A DNA stretch of 64,000 bases from Ophiosphaerella korrae (Eukaryota > Ascomycota > Dothideomycetes > Pleosporales > Phaeosphaeriaceae): the NCBI GenBank assembly GCA_028456385.1, contig JALNQF010000061.1:62001-126000 (forward strand). The letters run 5' to 3'. The translations under genes and the position numbers were made by a program. Position 1 is the stretch's first letter. Each line of letters starts with the position of its first letter. This document shows, piece by piece, positions 11,207 through 22,683 of this stretch. The notes under the pieces are model-generated. The model ran no database searches. It was given only the letters and a program-made list of their open reading frames with translations, and was not told the DNA's origin.

Positions 11207-11601
11207 GTGTGCGCCTGGACAAACCAAGGCAACCACTAGCCACAAGTGCCTCAAGGACTCAGTTGGAAAAAGACGTGCCGGAATCCATTCCAGTCTCGGA
11301 CTAGATGCGGAGGTATTTCACGATAGCCAGATGGGTATACGGTCCAATCCGCCTATCTGGATGTGCGCCGAGGATTAGATAGCAGCACGAACAACAATTG
11401 ATGATACCTGGACTTATGAAGGAAAATATACCCTGATTCGGAATTACTATGCACAAATCGAAAATTTATAGAAGTGACGGCTGTGCGTCAAGTTTACTCT
11501 AGCTGTTACCCCACAATGAAAGGCTAAGCCTCACCTCCGAGAACTCCGCAATTTATCGCTCTTCCTGCGGCAACCTCCAGTTGCACTGACTGCACCACAC
11601 A
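11207..11601. other. Intergenic region downstream of SmD3
   Basis: It contains the SmD3 3' end and the promoter of the Irc6/p34-like gene. No gene or repeat is seen. Confidence 0.5.
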
Positions 11602-12604
11602 ATGGAAATTCCGCACCCACGGCGTATTCTCACGCTAGGATCTTCAGAATCAGGCGTATTAAAGCTACTCAATGGTAATTCTGCACTTTCCGCGCTTTTC
11701 GTAATTTACTCACCAACTCCACAGACCTAACCGGTTCGGCTCCAGAACCCATATCAGGCTCCGTCGCCGGCCTTGCTCACGAATGGTTTCTCGAGACAAA
11801 GTACTATACTACTACAATTCCAATATGGGTGGATGAGATACCCAATCTAGACGAATGGCGCAGCGCCTTCACCGCGCCCGAAGCTCGCGAGGTTATTGTT
11901 GCACTAGGCGCGTGGATATACTGCTTTCGTAAACCAGTGACACAGAATGATCTCACTACGATCAAAGACACAATGAAAGCCGTTGCCGAGGCTATTAAGA
12001 GCGCAGATATTTATGACCACATCTGCCTCGCAGTTGCCATGCCACAATCCACCACACCGTTTCTCGACATGAGTAGTGAAGAGTGGGAAGATATATGCAG
12101 GCCGGCAGATTTTGAGTTTATTGACTTCGAAAGGACTGGCAAGAGTGATTTCGGAGAGAAAGTAGGGGTTCAAAGGTTAAGAGAGGCGCTAGAGGCTTGC
12201 GAATGGGAAAGCGTAGAAGAACTGGCTGTTGGAGGAGATGAGGAGGAAGGTGGATTCGGTGATTTTGCAGCTGAAGAGGCGGAGATGAACATGGAATTAT
12301 TTGACATGAAGGGGGTATTACGTAGACCAAGTCAACCACTTTGGGTTGATACTGACGACTCGCAAGATGACGAGGACGAAAGCAGGGAGAGAAATGGGAT
12401 ATCTCAGGAGGAAGGCGATGAGGCCAAAATGGTTGAAGAAACACAAGAAATGATGCGCAAGCTGATGGCTGTTAGAGGTATGTCATACCAGAGCCACCCA
12501 GCATCAAGTTACTAACAGTTGTAGAAATGGGTGAAGGTATGGAAGAAGCTGAACGCAAACGCTTTGCTGCGAAAGCCGTCAGGGATATCATGAAAGACTT
12601 GTGA
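11602..12604 (+). CDS. Irc6 / alpha- and gamma-adaptin-binding p34-like protein
   Basis: Three exons: 11602-11674, 11725-12477 and 12525-12604, giving 301 aa. The N-terminus (R-R-I-L-T-L-G-S-S-E-S-G-V-L-K-L-L-N-D-L-T-G-S) matches the degenerate GTPase-like P-loop region of the Irc6/p34 family. This is followed by the conserved V-D-E-I-P segment and a Trp-rich core. The C-terminal part is acidic and ends in a helical E-M-M-R-K-L...RDIMKDL segment that p34 proteins share. Family members bind clathrin adaptors AP-1 and AP-2 and help membrane traffic. The P-loop lacks the Lys needed for nucleotide hydrolysis, as usual in this family. Confidence 0.8.
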
Positions 12605-12673
12605 ACGGACCAGATTTTCTATTATCATCTCTAACATCTCATTGAGCAATTAGCCTGGCAAGCTACCTACGAC

Positions 12674-13468
12674 TCAGCTCCTTACGCCAGCACACATTAA
12701 AAAGGGGAAATCCATCTCTCCATCCAGCTTCTTCATACCCTCCTCGTCATCCACCGTCTTACTCAGCACAAAGGCCACTTCAACCCTGACATTTTTGAAA
12801 CCCACGGCCCTCAACATTTTCCCTAGCTCCTCTCTCCGGATCCCGTGTCTCTCAACACCCGGCCTCTTACTCTCTGGATGGAAACGAGTAGCCTCTCTCC
12901 CAAAATCTTCATAATCCGTTAATGCCACCATCCCTCCAGGCTTCAAACACTCAAACAGCGTGCCAAACAGCTGCGCCATATCGGGAATATGATGCAGCGT
13001 CAGATGCGAAACAACAAGATCGAACCGATACGGTGGTTGCGAATTCTCCCCACCCAGCGCCGCACATGCGCTTTGGAGCTCAGTACTATTGGCATCAACC
13101 AAAAGATGATTTATCGCGCACAAGTTTGGCTCCGGCACAGCAGACAACTTTGTATTGAAAGCAGCGATCATCCCATCTGCTGTATCGACACCTACTAAAG
13201 ACCGCACATGTGGCGATAATTGAAACGATAGTAGTCCCGTCCCGCAGCCGATCTCTAATATATCGAGATCTGTTTCAATCAGCAATAGGTAATCATCGCT
13301 TTATTGCCTGAATTATTATATACCTTTGTTTGCGCCGTTTTTAAATGCTGGGACGAACTCTTGTATCGCGGCGAATGCTTTCGATGTGCTTTCAACGTGC
13401 TTGATATTGGCATCCCATGCCGCAGCCTCTTGCGTGAAGCGGGCGTTGTTGGCTTCTTGGGATGACAT
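12674..13468 (-). CDS. Class I SAM-dependent methyltransferase
   Basis: Two exons, 13468-13324 and 13269-12674, giving 246 aa. The short intron begins GTATAT and ends AACAG. Motif I is L-E-I-G-C-G-T-G-L-L, motif II the acidic V-G-V-D-T-A-D-G-M, and motif IV F-D-L-V-V-S-H-L-T-L-H-H-I. The pattern fits the methyltransferase 11/12 group, close to UbiE-like small-molecule enzymes. The substrate cannot be read from the sequence. The N-terminus (MSSQEANNARFTQEAAAWD) resembles that of related fungal proteins, supporting the start. It is tail to tail with the Irc6-like gene, with 69 bases between the stops. Confidence 0.87.
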
Positions 13469-14955
13469 GATATGTGGGAAGGGACAATATACAAGCGGTC
13501 GGTCAGCTGGAATTGAATGTGTGGTATGTAGACAAGGATGTTAACTGCTTTGGTGGTTTGACATGGACTGTGTGGGGTTGCGGGGTAACGAAACGCTCCA
13601 CCGAGCCCTGGGGCTCCCCGTCAACGGGAAAAGCGAGAGCATAGCTCGATCTCTTGCTAGTGCTTGATGGATATAACACGTTATCTATACTGAAGTTATC
13701 AACAATAGGGTTCTGTGCCTTACTTATATCATACACTGTTCCGAGAAGCAGATTGTCCTATAACCGTAAATTTTCTAGAAGCAATCGCCACCAGTCGTTC
13801 TATTCGCTATTACTTTGCCGCCCTATCATTTGCTGCCACGTCAGTTATTCATCTTTGATTAGTCCATCCAATCCGCGCAAAATATGCGATTATACTCAAG
13901 TTCAGTATAAACGCTCCCACCTCGGCTATGTTGTGCGAACTTGGCGTACAAAATATCAAGAAACCCACAGGAGATGTCCTGCAAATATGGTAGTAATGTA
14001 AGTTCAAGATTAACTTGGGTGGAAGAATGCTGACAGAAAGGACCACGTCCAACAACTCCTTAGTACTTAGGACACCTCCCTTGTTCTATCAATTGTTACT
14101 GATATCTTGTGATCTTGTGTCATTATAATTAGAATGTAGTTACTCCTTATCTTGATTTTGTGGAGTGTATGTGCGTCAATGTAACCAGCACATGAATGAC
14201 TAGGTAGAACTCCGAAAGCCCTAGGGCGGGCCTCTAATTAGCACTGGTGTAACTGAAATCTACCTCCTTCAGTGAGCCCGCTTGCCGCGTCCAAGAGAGC
14301 CAATCGTGAATTCTCAGCGCTCGGCGTAGGCATTATCCTCCGGTTGCTTGTTCAAGTGAGCTAACTTTGGGCAGATCCCTAGTACATGGCGTGCAAGCAA
14401 AATCCATTATCGTTCCTCTGTCCCTTACGCTTTCCTAGCTCCTGGAACATTAAAGCTCATTCCATCACAAATCATGTACTACGGCATTTCAGTTGTCGTG
14501 AAACCCGCTCCTAGTAAATCGGCTTTATGCAGAATGACTATGAAATATATGTTAGGCTAGAGCTATCTTATATCTCTATTTTCCCCTATCGTCGCTATAA
14601 CTGGAACCGAGGTCACGTTTATTATATATCCTATATAAAACACACTGATACTAGGTAACTAAACAATACTATCGAACTTATGCCAGCACCAAAGATCGAT
14701 GCAAAAGTAGTCATACACCCCCACAGAGCATCAGCGGTTTTCGCCCTACGTTACGATTTGCAGTACAGAGGGTTAGTTACCCAGGTAGCACGGACACAGG
14801 TCGGTTTACGTTTATATCCGCACTACTGTGTTGAGTCACCAACCCATCCAAAATTCAGATCTCGCCTCCAAATTTTCACGCACCAACTTTATTACACACA
14901 AGTATTTTGAGTGTACTCACTAGACCGAGTCTCATTTAATGCAACGACAGATATC
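13469..14955. other. AT-rich intergenic region, 1.5 kb
   Basis: Base composition drops from about 13650 onward and TpA-rich stretches appear, for instance 14540-14660. No coding region is supported. It marks the left edge of the gene-poor accessory stretch. Confidence 0.5.
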
Positions 14956-16366
14956 ATGTGGGCAGCTAACAACTCGATCCTCCACCACACCAGCCATACG
15001 TTGGAGAACGGCGCCAGCAGCAGCAACAATGGTACCCATGGCGATGGCGAGATCTGGAATGTTTACGGCGCGAGTCGTTTCTTTTGTGGGTTGATGGCTG
15101 GCTCACATTTCTTTATTTAGGACACAACCCAAGACCTCTCTTGGAAACCTCCCTTCGAAGCTCTCCTTCAAAAAATTCCAAACTCACTGTTTACGGTGCA
15201 TTGGGTGAACTGGACGAGTTTGACGAGTCCGTTGATGGTGCCATCATAGAGACTTCTACGTCATACTCTTCTGCAGATAACATCTCCCACGACATCGACA
15301 GCTTCGATGGGAGAATCACCACTGAGGCCACTTCCATGTGCTATTCTAGGAATCTTTCTAGCTTTAGCATCATTGACAGCGCATTATGTGAGGGCGAACA
15401 GTTTGCAACTGCCCACTTTGACACTGCCCAAAAGCTCAAAATTGCCCAGGCTTTAGATGATTTTGGAGTGGAATATGTAAGAATTTGAGCTTAAGCTATG
15501 GAAATAAGAGGCTGAGGAAATCATTATACCTAGCTGATACCGTACATTAGATCGAGTTGACATGGCCGGCTGCTTCGGAACAATCGAGAGCTGATTGCGA
15601 GGTTATTTGCAGGCTGGGTCTAAAGGCTAAGGTATGTCCAGCTTAGATTGTTCAAACTCCTTATTAATACCAGGTCAGATACTGTGCCACATTCGATGCA
15701 ACATGGATGACGCAAGCATTGCCGTGCAAACAGGCGTCGATGGAATGTATGTTGTCTCCCCAGAATCACGTATTCGCCACTGATAGTCTCTATGTAGCAA
15801 CATGTGCATTGGAACTTCTTCTTATCTGATGAGATACCCCCATAACAAGGATATGGCCTATATTGCAGACACCGCTAAGGAGGTCATCGAGTATGTCAAA
15901 TCGAACAACATTGAGATCCGTTTCTCTGGGAAAGATTCCTTTCGCTCAGATTTCGCTGAGATCCTGAAGTTGTACGCTCTCGTTGATCAATTGGGCGCTG
16001 ATCGCGTGGGTATCGCTGATACTGTAGGCGGTGCCACGCCGCGGGAGGTTTTTGAGAAGATCGACAAGTTGCGCAAGATTGTGGACTGCGGCATCGAGAC
16101 GCACTTCCACAACGAGACAGGTTGTGCTATTGCGAACGCCTACGTCGCTCTCGAAGCGGGGGCTACCCACATCCCACTACGGTGCTCGGCATCGGTGAGC
16201 GGAACGGCATCACGTCTCTTGGCGGCCTTGTGGCGTGTTTGATAGCCATGGACTGTAATTACAGCCTTAGAAAGTACAAGATGCAGAAGTTGAGATACCT
16301 TGAACATTTGGTGGCACAAGTTGTCGAGGTGGAGATACCTTTCAACAACTTTGCGGTACCTCCATG
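14956..16366 (+). pseudogene. Homocitrate synthase paralogue, decayed
   Basis: Exons 14956-15076, 15121-15476, 15551-15631, 15679-15746 and 15798 onward splice cleanly and encode a homocitrate synthase-like protein, the first enzyme of fungal lysine synthesis. Recognisable blocks are F-D-T-A-Q-K-L-K-I-A-Q-A-L-D-D-F-G-V-E-Y, A-S-E-Q-S-R-A-D-C-E, M-D-D-A-S-I-A-V-Q-T-G-V-D-G, R-V-G-I-A-D-T-V-G-G and E-T-H-F-H-N-E-T-G-C-A-I-A-N-A-Y. Three defects are visible. The catalytic LREGEQ block reads L-C-E-G-E-Q, with TGT (15387-15389) in place of an Arg codon. A one-base loss at about 16174 moves the frame before G-I-G-E-R-N-G-I-T. The frame then stops after I-P-F-N-N at 16366, so the C-terminal third is missing. 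About 70 extra residues lie between the usual N-terminus and the barrel. It is probably a dead paralogue; the functional copy should be elsewhere. Confidence 0.8.
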
Positions 16367-16799
16367 AATCCACGATAAATGGAGCTGATGGGGCTGATGA
16401 GCTGGGCGATATTAAGAGACTGGTAGAAAAGTTTACTGAGATAAAGCTAATACTTATTACTTCCCTTGCAACCATCTTTCACCCTTCGACTCGTAAGATG
16501 GCGAAGTATTTTGGGTAATACGATTTTAGAAATTAGGCGACATTACGTGAAGGTAGAACTTCATAATATAGTAACCTGATAATCCTTGATTACCTCTTAG
16601 AGGGCTTAGGGGCAATAGAATATACTAAATTTATCTTATAAAATATGGATGCAAAATATTTTGAAGAGGATTTATTTGTGCTTATATTCTTAGAATGCTC
16701 TCAAATTTGATATTAGGAGGAATTAGAAAACTCCGAAATACTGAAGCTCTAGTCTCCTACCGCCTAATATCTAAAACAACGTCGTCCAAAATGTACGGC
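16367..16799. other. AT-rich spacer after the homocitrate synthase remnant
   Basis: TpA-rich sequence without coding content. A short open frame at 16300-16518 does not align with the missing homocitrate synthase C-terminus by eye. Confidence 0.45.
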
Positions 16800-17465
16800 C
16801 TACGTTTGTGCCAGTAGCTCGGTGCCCCTTGTGGCCATCCTATCATTCAGAATTATCCCTTCCGGCTCATTCCCATTCACCGCTAAGTCCGCAACGAAGG
16901 CGCCAACCTGTTCATCCTGAATGATCGGAAGCAGCATGCTTGCCATTAACATGAAGACCGCGTACGATTTTGCCGTAGCGACTCCCCCTGGTCGAACTAT
17001 CCACGTCTGCCAAACATCCCTTTGCTTTTGCGCAAAATCCAAAGTCCAATCCTCCGCTCGACCCTTCAACTTCCGCGCATCAGCCATAATGCAAAGCATT
17101 TTATCCTGATCCGGCTCGACAAGAGCCCCTGAAATCAAAACGTAGCGAAAACGATTCTGCCGATCAACTGGCATAACCTGACGGAAGGCTTCTTGGAATG
17201 CGATGATGAAGTTGTAATTTGTGTCTTTGTTGGCGTCGGATGTGCCTAATGCCCAAATCATGGCATCGGCGTCGGCAATTGAGGCTAGGATGTTTACATC
17301 CCAGTTTTTGAAGTCGCTAACGACGATGTTTTTGCATATTTGGGATGGAGCTGGGAAAGGTCGTCGTGTGAGTGTGACGATAGAGGTTATGCCTGGATAG
17401 TTGAGGCAGTGGCGCAAGATGGCACTGCCTATAGTACCAGTTGCGCCTGTGATGAGGACCTTCAT
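16800..17465 (-). CDS. NAD(P)-binding atypical short-chain dehydrogenase-like protein
   Basis: Single exon, 221 aa from the ATG at 17465. The N-terminus M-K-V-L-I-T-G-A-T-G-T-I-G-S-A-I holds the TGxxGxxG nucleotide-binding motif of NAD(P)H-binding, NmrA/HSCARG-like atypical SDRs. The usual YxxxK catalytic pair is not evident, so it may be a redox sensor or an enzyme of another type. A late hydrophobic segment (V-F-M-L-M-A-S-M-L-L-P-I-I) may contact a membrane. It is intact, unlike its neighbours on both sides. Confidence 0.8.
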   Translation of the reverse strand: MKVLITGATGTIGSAILRHCLNYPGITSIVTLTRRPFPAPSQICKNIVVSDFKNWDVNILASIADADAMIWALGTSDANKDTNYNFIIAFQEAFRQVMPVDRQNRFRYVLISGALVEPDQDKMLCIMADARKLKGRAEDWTLDFAQKQRDVWQTWIVRPGGVATAKSYAVFMLMASMLLPIIQDEQVGAFVADLAVNGNEPEGIILNDRMATRGTELLAQT

Positions 17466-18169
17466 ATTGCGTGACGAGTGTGGTTTGATGGTGGTTTGAG
17501 CGGTTGTAAGGAAATTTATCCAAGAGCAGGCTCCTACGCGAAGATATCAATTGCTGGCATTCGGGAACTGCTACCTCGGAAGTCAAAAGGTATTTGTACC
17601 TTGAACGTGTTAGCCTACCGCTAGCTGAAGTTTTGAGCCGCACCAAACTTGTTGGAGTCAAAGGAGTCTATACTTATCCGTGGGGCGGCCAATAGGTCAT
17701 GAGATCGGACGAGAAACTCCGGCTAGCGTTTGGGGACGGTGGCAGAGATATATGATATTCGAGTTGAGCATGAGCAAGCAGTGATCAGACCAAAAATGAT
17801 ATTCACACGGGTATCGAATATGGTCTCTGAGGGAATTCCTAGTCAATGCAAAACAAAAGCATCTAAGACAATCCAAATAAAAGCTTGAACTACATGCTAT
17901 CCGATCTCTGCGATTTTTGTTCGTCTTCGGCAGGCCTGTTTCGGCAATTGGGAGGGATGAAGGTGGTAGTCGATTTGTGTTAGGGCTGATGTTATTGGGA
18001 CACCTCGCCTGTTTTCGGCCGAAGGATTCGTCCTCGCCCCTCCAATTCATCCGTACTTGTCCAGCTATTGACCCATAACGACGGACCACTAACTACGCAA
18101 CACAGTATTTTGGAACACAGAAAGCTGAAGCTCACATATGGAGGGCCTGTAGTTAGCTCTACAAGTCCC
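17466..18169. other. Intergenic region
   Basis: Promoter side of the NAD(P)-binding gene and sequence of unknown origin. Open frames at 17697-18089 and 17317-17661 have no recognisable motif. Confidence 0.45.
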
Positions 18170-18640
18170 CTCCCCCACATGGACACGTTCCGATACCGCT
18201 GGCTGCGACGGGCGCCCATGTCTGAGTAGATGATAGAGACACAGGGCGTCGAGTTGCGCTTAGAGCGATCTAATCGCTTCTTGAAGCCTGGCTTTCTGGT
18301 CCTTGAGATATTGCCGTTCTACTTTGATTGTCGTGAGGTCGCTCCTCGTGTCCTTGATGACGCTGCTCTGCTGCATCATCGTCTCATTTAGAATCCCAAT
18401 GAGCTCTACCAGCTGCTCTAACTTGTCGATGCCTCCTGCTCGCTCAGGCCGAATGGGCAGGTTTCCAGTAGGACCCGACTGTAGCTCATCGCGTCTCGGC
18501 CGTACCGCAATCGTGTCTTCTCGCTGTGTGACAGCTGCGAATCCGCCGTTCCATTTCTCGTCTGTATTATAGCGCTGGCTGCCCAAGTTTCTAGGGATTA
18601 CTGGGCTTTTGAGGCTTTCGCGCTCTGCTTCCTTGTGCAT
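18170..18640 (-). mobile_element. Probable remnant of a Tad-type LINE ORF1
   Basis: Minus-strand frame 18640-18260 has a predicted coiled coil (K-L-E-Q-L-V-E-L-I-G-I-L-N-E-T, then T-T-I-K-V-E-R-Q-Y-L-K-D-Q-K-A-R-L-Q-E-A-I). It ends at a TAA, after which A-Q-L-D-A-L continues in the same frame. A shifted frame then gives S-S-T-Q-T-W-A-P-V-A-A-S-G at about 18193-18230. A coiled coil followed by a TWAxVAASG block is what I recall from the first ORF of fungal Tad-clade non-LTR retrotransposons. The stop and frameshift show that it is dead. No reverse transcriptase is seen nearby, so it is a 5' fragment. The family assignment rests on memory of the motif. Confidence 0.5.
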
Positions 18641-19551
18641 CCTCTAGTTGATGGGTCGCGCCCAGGGGTGGAGGGCGCCATCAAAGCTCTGACACACCTA
18701 GATGCCCAAAATATCATGCTGATTTTCGATCATATTGCGCGAGTTAGACCCCATTTTCAAGTCGAAGAGTTATATCAACAACTTGATGGAGAACCGAAAG
18801 CATTCATATAGTTTACTAGATAGTATTTAGTCTATCGTAAAATAATTATGATCTGCTAAATATAAAGGGTCTTCAATAGGTGTGGTGTTGGTTAGTTCTC
18901 CACGTGACAAAAGTTACTTTCTGAGAGTGTGGTCTTGAGCTTAGGGTCTTTGTGTCTCAACTTTGGGTATGAAACAGAAAACGGACAAGCCACCCCGCCA
19001 ATTCTTACACAGCAGAGCTATGAAGACCAATAATCCAAGCTGACACCCAATTTATGATTTTGAGGACGCCCAGCTTACAGTGAGATGCCAAACTTTGGGC
19101 CAGAGTTTGCATGGCCGTGACGCGAAGGGTAAAGCCATCATACGCACCACGTGTCCATGTGTTGCGTCATAGGTTTGGTATCGAACAAGCTTTCTTCAAG
19201 AGTGCGCTTTTACCGTACGGTGGTGGCAATGAAAACACGAAGTTTGATAGAATGGCGCATTCTATTTGGCGATGCAGGCTAGTTGGTCGTGAAAGAGGTA
19301 GAGTGAAGGTCGAGTCGCATGACACATGGTGGCAGTGCGGGATGGATTGGCACGCTAGAGCCAATTGCCGGTAACTTTATTTTAACGCAGGGATGCGAAA
19401 TGCATGATGAAACCCAGCAGGCGCCTGACGCACTTGGCTGTATGTTCTATTTGAGGCAGACCCTACAACTGTCGTAATTCTTATATTCGACAGCCATACT
19501 CGAACAGGATACCGCACTTTGACGACGACTCCTCAGACGAGGACGCACAGA
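18641..19551. other. Intergenic region, 0.9 kb
   Basis: It contains a TpA-rich part (18800-18870) and the promoter of the Sec2-domain gene. A 43-codon open stretch on the plus strand at 18680-18811 looks protein-like but is not recognised. Confidence 0.4.
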
Positions 19552-20372
19552 ATGGCAGCAGCCGTTCAACTCCCCCCGCCACCTGCACCCTCGATAGCCA
19601 CCAAACACGGCGCCCACGACACGCAGAGCTGTCCCACGTGTGGTTCTAGTGTCCAGATCGATGCCACGGAAATCCAGGCTGCAAGAACAAAGATCATGGA
19701 GCTCGAGGCCCAGATGGAGTTACTGAAGGAGAAGACGACAGCTGCTGGTATGGACTCATAGGCAGGCAGGCATGCGATTATTGCTGCATTGCCACACAGA
19801 ACAATATATGTTGACGCACGACAGTGGACAGATGCGCCGACTACGAGGACCAAATACGAAGCCTGAAACTTGCACAAGGCGGTGGTAATAATTTGCAACG
19901 ATCAGGCGAAGACAACCGCCCTGCGACGGCTGGCTCTGCAACACCTCGAACGTCTCGCTTCTCTTTTCTGACCGGCCGTCGTACCTCGCCAAACAATTCT
20001 GTTTCCCATCCACCTCTCCCTACAGCAGCTACACCTATCGATGTCGAACTGCTCAATGAGTTGGAGCGTGAACGATCTCTTCGCGCCAAAGCTGAAGAAC
20101 GAGTACACAAGGTTGATATGGAGATAGAGGAACTGAGTGTTCAGCTCTTCTCTCAAGCCAATGAAATGGTGGCTGAAGAGCGAAAAGCTCGCGCGAAGCT
20201 GGAAGAGAGGGTCGAAATGTTGGAGAAGAAAGACAAGGACAAAATGGCAAGACTTGATAGACTGGAGAAGGCAGTCAGTAGGATTGATCGTGTCAAGGCG
20301 ATGTTGAATCAGCCAACTACTAACGGTATAAGTGTTGATAATGTTTTGCTTTCGCCGCCCGCGAAGAGGTAA
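19552..20372 (+). CDS. Sec2-domain protein (Rab guanine-nucleotide exchange factor type)
   Basis: Two exons, 19552-19747 and 19825-20372, giving 247 aa; the intron is GTATGG...ACAG, phase 1. A small Cys pair (C-P-T-C-G) near residue 25 precedes two long coiled-coil stretches. The second (about 150-225, L-N-E-L-E-R-E-R-S-L-R-A-K-A-E-E-R-V) matches the GDP/GTP exchange domain of Sec2p/Rabin8 proteins, which activate the Sec4/Rab8 GTPase in exocytosis. At 247 aa it is much shorter than yeast Sec2p (759 aa), as are many filamentous-fungal proteins of this type. A TTG-initiated extension upstream is open but not needed. Confidence 0.75.
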
Positions 20373-20773
20373 AGCGTTCCTTCGATATCTTCTGGTCACC
20401 GTTTTCCCTCTGCGCCTATTTACGCATTTTCTATTTCTGTTTTAAAGATACCCCACCTTTATCTTTTGTCCAGCGCGTCTATTTTATAGCATAGCATTAG
20501 ATTTGGCGCAACAGATATTCATTTTTCAAGCTTTTCTTATCGTGAATAAGGAAATTCGAGCTGATATAGGCATAACCGTTCAGCTTTGCATTTTACCCAA
20601 CGGTTGGGCTTTCCAGATTTATTTTCAATTGCCTCAGTATCTCCAGTACTCGGTTTTTGAGCGTATAGACACAAATATCACTAACTCGCCGTCTGCTAAA
20701 AATTACAGAATGCCGCAATTGCTAAAACGGATCTTATCATAATATATACAGCGAAATCTTGGCAGTTCACACT
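20373..20773. other. Intergenic region between convergent genes
   Basis: 3' ends of the Sec2-domain gene and the GMC pseudogene. Nothing else is seen. Confidence 0.5.
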
Positions 20774-22683
20774 CTACTTTCTCTTCCCAATAATGTCTGC
20801 CGCCTTCTCTCCGACCGCATACATAGTACTTTGAATGTGCTGCGATGGAATCAACGGCAAAATCGATGCATCTACAATCGACAGCTTCTGGACGCCATAA
20901 AATAGCAGTTCATCCGATACGCATCCACCCAACTCCTCTGGCATCATAGCGCAACTACCGCTTGGATGTGACAACGTGGGCCAAATGCTTCCTGAAGATA
21001 CCATCTTATCAATGATTTCATCGTCCTTTGTATACTGGGCACCTGGCGCTGTTTCCACGAGCGAAAATTGCTTGAGTTCAGGACGTGCCCAAACCGTTCG
21101 AATGTAGCGCACACAAGCGGCCAAAGCAGACTTGTCAACAGGATTGCTTAGCGCATTGTAAAAGACCCTTGGAGGTCCCTGTGGGTTTTTAGGATTGATA
21201 TTAATACTTCCTCTTGAAAGCGGCTTCTGATGCGCAACCAAGATGAATGCACCACCAGCCGGGACTGGATATTCAACAATAGCAGCGTCCTTGTTTTGAT
21301 ACAAGTTTGCGAGAACTTTGCGCTGTGCTTCTATGCCCTTGAGCAGTTTTTGACTGTTGGCGTATATGGAGGGTAAGTGTGCGGCGGTTGCTTGGTCTAG
21401 GACTCGTTTTGCCAAAGTCTTGTAGTCATTTGGCGCTACTTCTGTCAGTTGGATGAAAGTCAGGCTGTTACCTCGCGCCTGTGTCAAAGGACCTGTTTTA
21501 TCCTTCAGGTATTGCTCCTATGCTGACGCGTTGAAGGCTGGATCAGACCAGGACCCTTGGTTCGGCTGGCTCGAGTTTGACGAATTGTGTGCAACGCTGG
21601 TGTAGGGATGGTCTTGAAAGTTTGCTCCTACGCCATCGTGCTCGAGTTTGACTTTGATGCCGGCGGCTTCGAGGACCGATTTAGGACCGATGCCGCTTAG
21701 TTGGAGAAGTTTTGGCGTGTTCACAGCGCCAGCTGCTAGGATCACTTCTTTCCTGGCGTATACGGTCTTCATTTAGCCGGTCACTTTGTCAGTTATTTTT
21801 ACGCCGGACACAGCCAGTCTTCCTTGATTGTTGCCACTGAATACTAGCTCTGTCGCCAGTGTCTCTAGTAGGACGTTGAGGTTTAAACGCTGCGAGGTTG
21901 GATCATAGTAAGAATTTCGGGCATGCGATCGTTCTCCAGTTCGAGGATTCATGGTATTAGGAAACCACGAGGCACCATATGCTTCACCATTATTGCCGTC
22001 AAATGGCATGTTGGCGCCTGCACCGCGATAGGCAGCGAAGAAAGCTTTGACATCTGGAAATTGGAAGTCCGAGATACCAATCTTCAAAGAGCCTTTGGAA
22101 TATCTGTACAAGATGTGTATCAGCGAGATGCGGAGCTTGGGTGTCTGAAGTCAACTCACGCTTCCGGGTCCCAAGTTATGTTAAAATCCTTTACAGTTTG
22201 CTCTGGTGGTGGGACAAACTCGGTTCCTTTCTTGAAGAAGGGATACATTCCTTTCCAACCCCACCCCCTGTTACCCAGCTCTTCCCAGGCGTTGTAATCT
22301 GCAGCAGAACCGCGATCATACACCATACCATTGACGCATGAACCACCGCCGAGGATCTGTGCAACACGTGTGTTCCATGTCTTGTTGCCTAGGTAGGGTT
22401 CAGGATCCGAGGTATAATTTTTCCACAGAAGGGTCTCGTTGAGAGGTGAGGCGGCGCCATACGGGAGACGGATCGTGGGGTTATCGTATGCCGCGCCGGA
22501 CTCAATTACAAGCACCGAGTTTTGGGCCTTCTCGCTCAGTCGATTCGCGACAACGAGGCCGGTGATGCCCCCACCAACGATCACATAATCGTACGTGTCC
22601 GTGACATTCCTCTCATTGGGCAAAGCAGTGCTCACACCGAGGACTGCAGTAACGAGGACGGCTAAATTCGCCCGTGGAAACAT
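20774..22683 (-). pseudogene. GMC oxidoreductase with two premature stops
   Basis: Exon 1 is 22683-22160 and exon 2 is 22103-20774, joined in phase 2. The product would be about 615 aa. It starts with a signal peptide (hydrophobic residues 5-20, ending in TALP), then the FAD-binding V-I-V-G-G-G-I-T-G-L and the GMC signatures G-G-G-S-C-V-N-G-M and [11 protein letters not shown]. The end carries H-P-S-G-S-C-A-M-M and the typical C-terminus around P-S-Q-H-I-Q-S-T-M-Y-A-V-G-E-K-A. These match secreted aryl-alcohol/glucose/choline-type oxidases. A TAA at 21773-21775 and a TAG at 21518-21520 interrupt the frame, while sequence before, between and after stays in one frame and aligns with the family. 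No intron can remove them. Both would arise from Gln codons by one C-to-T change. Confidence 0.87.

Noticed and set aside
16300..16518. C-terminal remainder of the homocitrate synthase
   Set aside because: The peptide does not line up with the conserved C-terminal regulatory domain, so I end the remnant at 16366.
18680..18811. 43-codon plus-strand stretch with protein-like composition
   Set aside because: No start, no known domain and no upstream exon found; it could be a fragment of a lost gene but cannot be supported.
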